Assembly (NCBI RefSeq): GCF_014529535.1
Contig: NW_023503374.1
Coordinates: 5,394,001-5,458,000, forward strand
Origin: Bradysia coprophila
Taxonomy: Eukaryota > Arthropoda > Insecta > Diptera > Sciaridae
DNA length: 64,000 nt
Direction: 5' to 3'
Within the stretch, counting starts at the first letter, position 1; every line of letters starts with the position of its first letter. The position numbers were made by a program, and so were the translations under genes. Shown here piece after piece: positions 60,801-64,000 of the stretch. Under the pieces are notes generated by a model. It searched no databases and had not been told where the DNA came from. It saw nothing but the letters and a program-made list of their open reading frames with translations.

Positions 60801-62846
60801 CAACCGAAAATGCTCTTGATAATTTGAATAATTTTGAGAGAAATGAAATTTCTACACCGACAGTTAGGACGAAATATCACGAATTAATAGTTTCCGTCTC
60901 TCAGCAATCAATCCAGCTTTAAGATGTTGAAATTTACAAGCATCTAAACAAAAGACAGATCATGTATTTGATGTGAACAACAGATAACTTTCGAAAACGT
61001 AATAAATTTTGTGAGATTTAGCCACCCACTTTTTATAAATTGAACCACCCTCTGTCCTATCGATGCTACTGGAATTTCATGTTGAATTATTCAACATTTT
61101 GACCGAAAAAGTAAACTTTGATTAAAAAAATAAGTTCCATTAAGAGACCAAACGTATACTAAGAAGTCAATGCTGTCGCAATCAATGAAAATAAATAGAT
61201 TTTTAGTAGAACCGAGAAAAAATTAAGTCAACGCAGTAGTGGGTACAATTATTTCCGGGCAGTCTACTATGTAAACTAAATTTCGAAGAACGAAGTTTCA
61301 ACAATGTAGAACTAATTTCGTGAGGAAGTGACGAGTAAAATTCACTTTATATTTGAATATATGGTGCACCAGGAAAGGCAGACGAAACGTACGTAACTAT
61401 AGTATGACACACATACTAAATAACTGTTCTACTTCCATTCATATATTGTAGAAAAAGACTTATCAAAGACACGTGCGAACTTGCAAACGTAATGTAAGAA
61501 TTAAACTGGAATGTGGATCACAATGCCCAACAATTTCATTTCGGAACCATAATTATACGCTACAGAACCGACAGCAATAAAAATAGAGCTTTCTAAGTTG
61601 CGTTATGTTATAATATATTTCTACTGTACATTTCTCTAATTGAAAAAAGTAGTGACAGTCGCGGGAATGCCAGTTGAGACACGAACAAAGCCAACCTATT
61701 CCTCTAGGGAATCATAATGTAATAAAAGTGATAGAAAAGAAAATCCAATGACCTTACTATCTAGTTCGTGCTGATCAAAAGAAGTTCTATCAAGACATAA
61801 ACTCTAAAAAAAAAAACAGTCAGTGCGGGGTCACAAGCCATTCATATGAATAGATTTTAACAGTAAACAAAAAACAAAAAATTAGTCATCGCAGTAATAT
61901 TATGTATACAAGTTGTAGCCAGGGGATTATTTTATGCAAATCAAACTTTCCGTAGTGTGTTACAATGTTTCAACAACGTAAGAATCGTATAGTATAGCGT
62001 AGAAATTAATAATTTACTGAATACAAAAAAAAAACTCTTACAATTTGAATTCATTCGATGTATACAGCAGAGAGGACATCGATCGATTCACGTAACTAAT
62101 AGGAAATTTATTAGCTTGGTTCTCTTAAATAATAAAAAAAGAAAAGAAAGATTTTTCAGTGGCAGGTCAATTGAGATAATTTTTCTTGCATCTGCTACAA
62201 TTAGACCAGTTAAGATACGGTTCGGCTGTAGTAATCGACCTTTTTTTTCCTCTTTGAAAGAAACAACACTGAATGGAACTTTTTCATATGCATCATCCAT
62301 GAAATTGGTTACGAAACATGTATATTACAGAATACAGATAGATGTTCAGAAACGAAACTTTACGTACAAATTCGCTAACCTATATATTGACTCCAAAAGA
62401 AAAAAAAAAACTATTAATGTCAGTAACAGTGTCTGTTGATAAATCAATTTTACACAGCCGAAAGTAAGCAATATTTCGTAATAAACATTCCATCCATTAT
62501 TATTTTTTGTTTTATTTATTTAATTCACATAAACGAACGAGCTATATAACATTTTGTATGTGGGACCAGAAATGATTAACAAAACAAAAGACGATAATTT
62601 TTACCATACTGTGTGTACATTTAGGTATTACAGACATCATCAGCGTTAAAAATAAAAATAGTGCGAAAATTTCGTGATGTTACGACACGAAAAAAAAGAC
62701 CATATAACAATAAATATGTCTCTCAACGACTCATATATGTATAACGTATGATAATGGTAAAGGAACTCACCCCATAAACCAGTCCACGGTATCTCGCAGG
62801 TACTCAGGGAGTCGCTCCAGTTTGCTCGTTTTATATATTTTTCCAC
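54814..62846 (-). CDS. Mob2: MOB kinase activator Mob2 (5' end incomplete)
   Basis: Regulatory partner of NDR/LATS-type kinases (Tricornered in flies), at cell cortex and cytoplasm. Exons: one ending at 62771 (start unresolved, about 62846), then 58828-58668, 58436-58340, 56672-56385 and 55114-54814. All junctions agree in phase: WFMG|KARRKER, LASH|T, PGN|R and LHK|RFNLI. The Mob1/phocein domain runs through the middle exons. Zinc ligands are present: Cys-x4-Cys in EFCTTSGCADM and His-x4-His in VIAHLYAVHFQE. FPTKYANEF and LNLTFAHLTALH are near identical to fly Mob2 as remembered. The tail is serine-rich and contains IDGDATMLPICTQPESG, a Mob2-type motif. The first exon shown lacks an upstream ATG in frame, so either an earlier exon exists or translation begins at ATG 62775. 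Introns hold transposons. Confidence 0.9.
55390..56356. mobile_element. 967-bp inverted-repeat element in a Mob2 intron
   Basis: The ends CAGTGTTCCAAAACGTTACT and its complement open arms of almost 0.3 kb (for example AGACACCTCAAGCATACTCC and its near-complement) around a centre that contains T19. It fills most of intron 56384-55115, and its right end is 28 bp from the donor. The CAGTG terminus is hAT-like, but the flanking bases do not match. No ORF. Confidence 0.75.
57158..57334. mobile_element. 177-bp MITE in a Mob2 intron
   Basis: Terminal inverted repeats of about 47 bp, starting GGTCCAAACTAAATAGCCTC and mirrored by GAGGCTATTTAGTCCGAACC. The target duplication is not clear. Confidence 0.7.
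58097..58255. mobile_element. 159-bp MITE in a Mob2 intron
   Basis: The ends AGTGCCTATTTTCGCGAAAA and GAAAATATTTTCGCGAATAT then AGGCACT are inverted repeats. The interior repeats TTTTCG and AATTT words. Flanking duplication not visible. Confidence 0.65.
59298..60022 (+). pseudogene. 5'-truncated RTE-type non-LTR retrotransposon
   Basis: Begins inside the reverse transcriptase at LRFANDIVPIAANL: the catalytic YADD/FADD box reads FAND. It continues GQAQLMLQQLSEEASKVGL, then is broken by stops near 59456-59480. It reopens as an intact 3' part (59567-60022) with VLPMLTYGAETL, SWAGHIARR and IGRPPERWTNGIKNIAG, typical of RTE C-termini. It ends in a GAA-rich simple tail (60022-60042). It lies in the large Mob2 intron, antisense to Mob2. 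Non-functional. Confidence 0.85.
60043..62770. other. Rest of the Mob2 large intron
   Basis: AT-rich; no coding exon, RNA gene or clear repeat recognised. Confidence 0.4.
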
Positions 62847-64000
62847 AGCACAGAAAATAAAACGAAAAACCTTCGGATTTCTTTTTCCTTTTATATGGTG
62901 TGGTGTAGAAAATTTGACTGATTAATCTTCAAAGGTCAAAGCGTGAAACAATGCACAGTCACAATCAAAAAAATTATGAAATTTCAGAAGAAAATAATCG
63001 AAAAATCAATCGTTTTTCACTCGTAAACATTATAAAATAGACTGTAGTTGCTTCATCATCCAGGGATCCAATTAATCACAGTAAATCATAATTCGCACGA
63101 AGTTTTTCTGTTTTAAAACACTTTTCCTTTTCGCAAAATATTTTTTTTTTCTTATATTTTCATGGTGCTGTGACGGACACAAGCAGTACGAGATGATCGG
63201 ATGATTTATAAATATTCATTGTAGCAACGACCGAAACATTCTGCGAACTGTGACAAATGTGACGAATAAGTAAAAATTCTAAAACACTTTTTGTAAAAAC
63301 GTTTGTGACACTACAGTGTAATTGTTTGACTATTTAGAATTTGAGTAACATATTTTTCACTTGATCGTCAGCTGAGTTTTAAACAGCCATTATTAGGTTC
63401 TAGCTTATACCCTTTCATACAATGTACAATGGGTTGTTAGGGTTTAGGCATGTCATTTGTAAAATTTCTGATATTTTCACAACGTCACAGCTGTCTTTGT
63501 ATACAGGTTTTATTGAAGTAGCATTATTCAGTTGTCATTCTGTCGAACAACGTTATTAAGTCTAGGAGGAAAGAAAGAAGAGATTTTGTATGGATTTTTC
63601 ATACAAAATCTTTTCTCTGTTTCCTTTCTAGGCTTTTTCGCGTTATATGGCTGATATGCCTACTCAAAGCAGGAGCCTTGATCTACCTCATATTTTGCAT
63701 TCATACTCATATTAAGACTTAGAAAGGATCGGTTTGACATCTTAACGCCTTCGAGTCAAGGTACAAAGTCTGGTTGGTAAATGTATAGATTGTGGATTTG
63801 AGCACTACTTCACAGGACCGTCAATGGTTGACGCTGTCGGCAAGTCGAACTTCTGTCACTTCACTCGAACAATATGTTCATGGACAATGTTGTCGAAAAT
63901 TTACATTTTTGTTTTTTTAATTTTGTAAAATTTTGTTTATTTGTTCGGGTATTTTGTAATTGCTTTTGAAATTAAACTTTTCCAACACTTTTTTCTTCGT
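62847..64000. other. Right end of window, upstream of the Mob2 exon
   Basis: No exon recognised. TATAAAAG reads on the minus strand near 62895, about 120 bp before the exon end, so a local promoter is conceivable. A 70-bp palindrome lies at 63562-63631. Confidence 0.35.
63562..63631. repeat. 70-bp near-perfect palindrome
   Basis: CTAGGAGGAAAGAAAGAAGA and its near-complement flank GATTTTGTATG, TTTTT and CATACAAAATC. It could be a tiny MITE or a hairpin in a transcript. Confidence 0.6.

Noticed and set aside
1-64000. CRISPR arrays, prokaryotic operons, tRNA genes
   Set aside because: Spliced genes, insect-type 5S and transposons show a eukaryotic nuclear sequence; the tandem repeats seen are not CRISPR-like, and no tRNA cloverleaf was recognised by eye.

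Overview
The window looks like nuclear DNA from an insect, most likely a nematoceran (lower dipteran) fly. It is AT-rich, with spliced genes whose best matches from memory are fly proteins (Tfb1/TFIIH p62, Mob2, a PCM1 homologue), insect-type 5S rRNA genes and many short inverted-repeat transposons. The order and species assignment are inference; no search was run.

Left part (1-24,000). The first exons of TFIIH subunit p62 run off the left edge on the minus strand. After about 3.4 kb without a recognisable gene comes a plus-strand RhoGAP-domain gene of at least eight coding exons (3675-23422; 580 codons in phase). One of its introns has a GC-AG splice pair. Its long introns carry several palindromic DNA transposons: a hAT-like foldback with an 8-bp target duplication, a 605-bp element with a 9-bp duplication, and a 1.2-kb snapback with arms of about 0.5 kb and a TA duplication.

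Middle part (24,000-41,450). A 5S rRNA cluster of 21 loci (15 full length, 6 deleted or truncated). It is not head-to-tail: most genes lie in head-to-head pairs about 0.22 kb apart, joined tail-to-tail through spacers of about 0.3 kb. Direct and inverted segmental duplications have copied parts of it. Two protein genes lie inside: an aldo-keto reductase (27406-28428) within what was a head-to-head 5S spacer, and a five-exon, 277-residue cysteine-motif protein I cannot name (minus, 36531-35333), beside a 5S copy cut off at its 3' end. Transposons (a TTAA-flanked element, a hAT-like element and an inverted repeat carrying 144-bp tandem repeats) and a 168-bp minisatellite lie in the spacers.

Right part (41,800-64,000). 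A ten-exon minus-strand gene encodes a 1101-residue PCM1-like centriolar satellite scaffold protein (50812-41872). Beyond a gene-poor gap lies Mob2 (minus, 54814 to at least 62771), a co-activator of NDR-family kinases. One Mob2 intron is mostly a 967-bp inverted repeat that begins 28 bp from the splice donor, and another holds a degraded RTE-type retrotransposon.

The protein genes show no shared pathway. The cohesive system here is the 5S cluster with its duplications and insertions.
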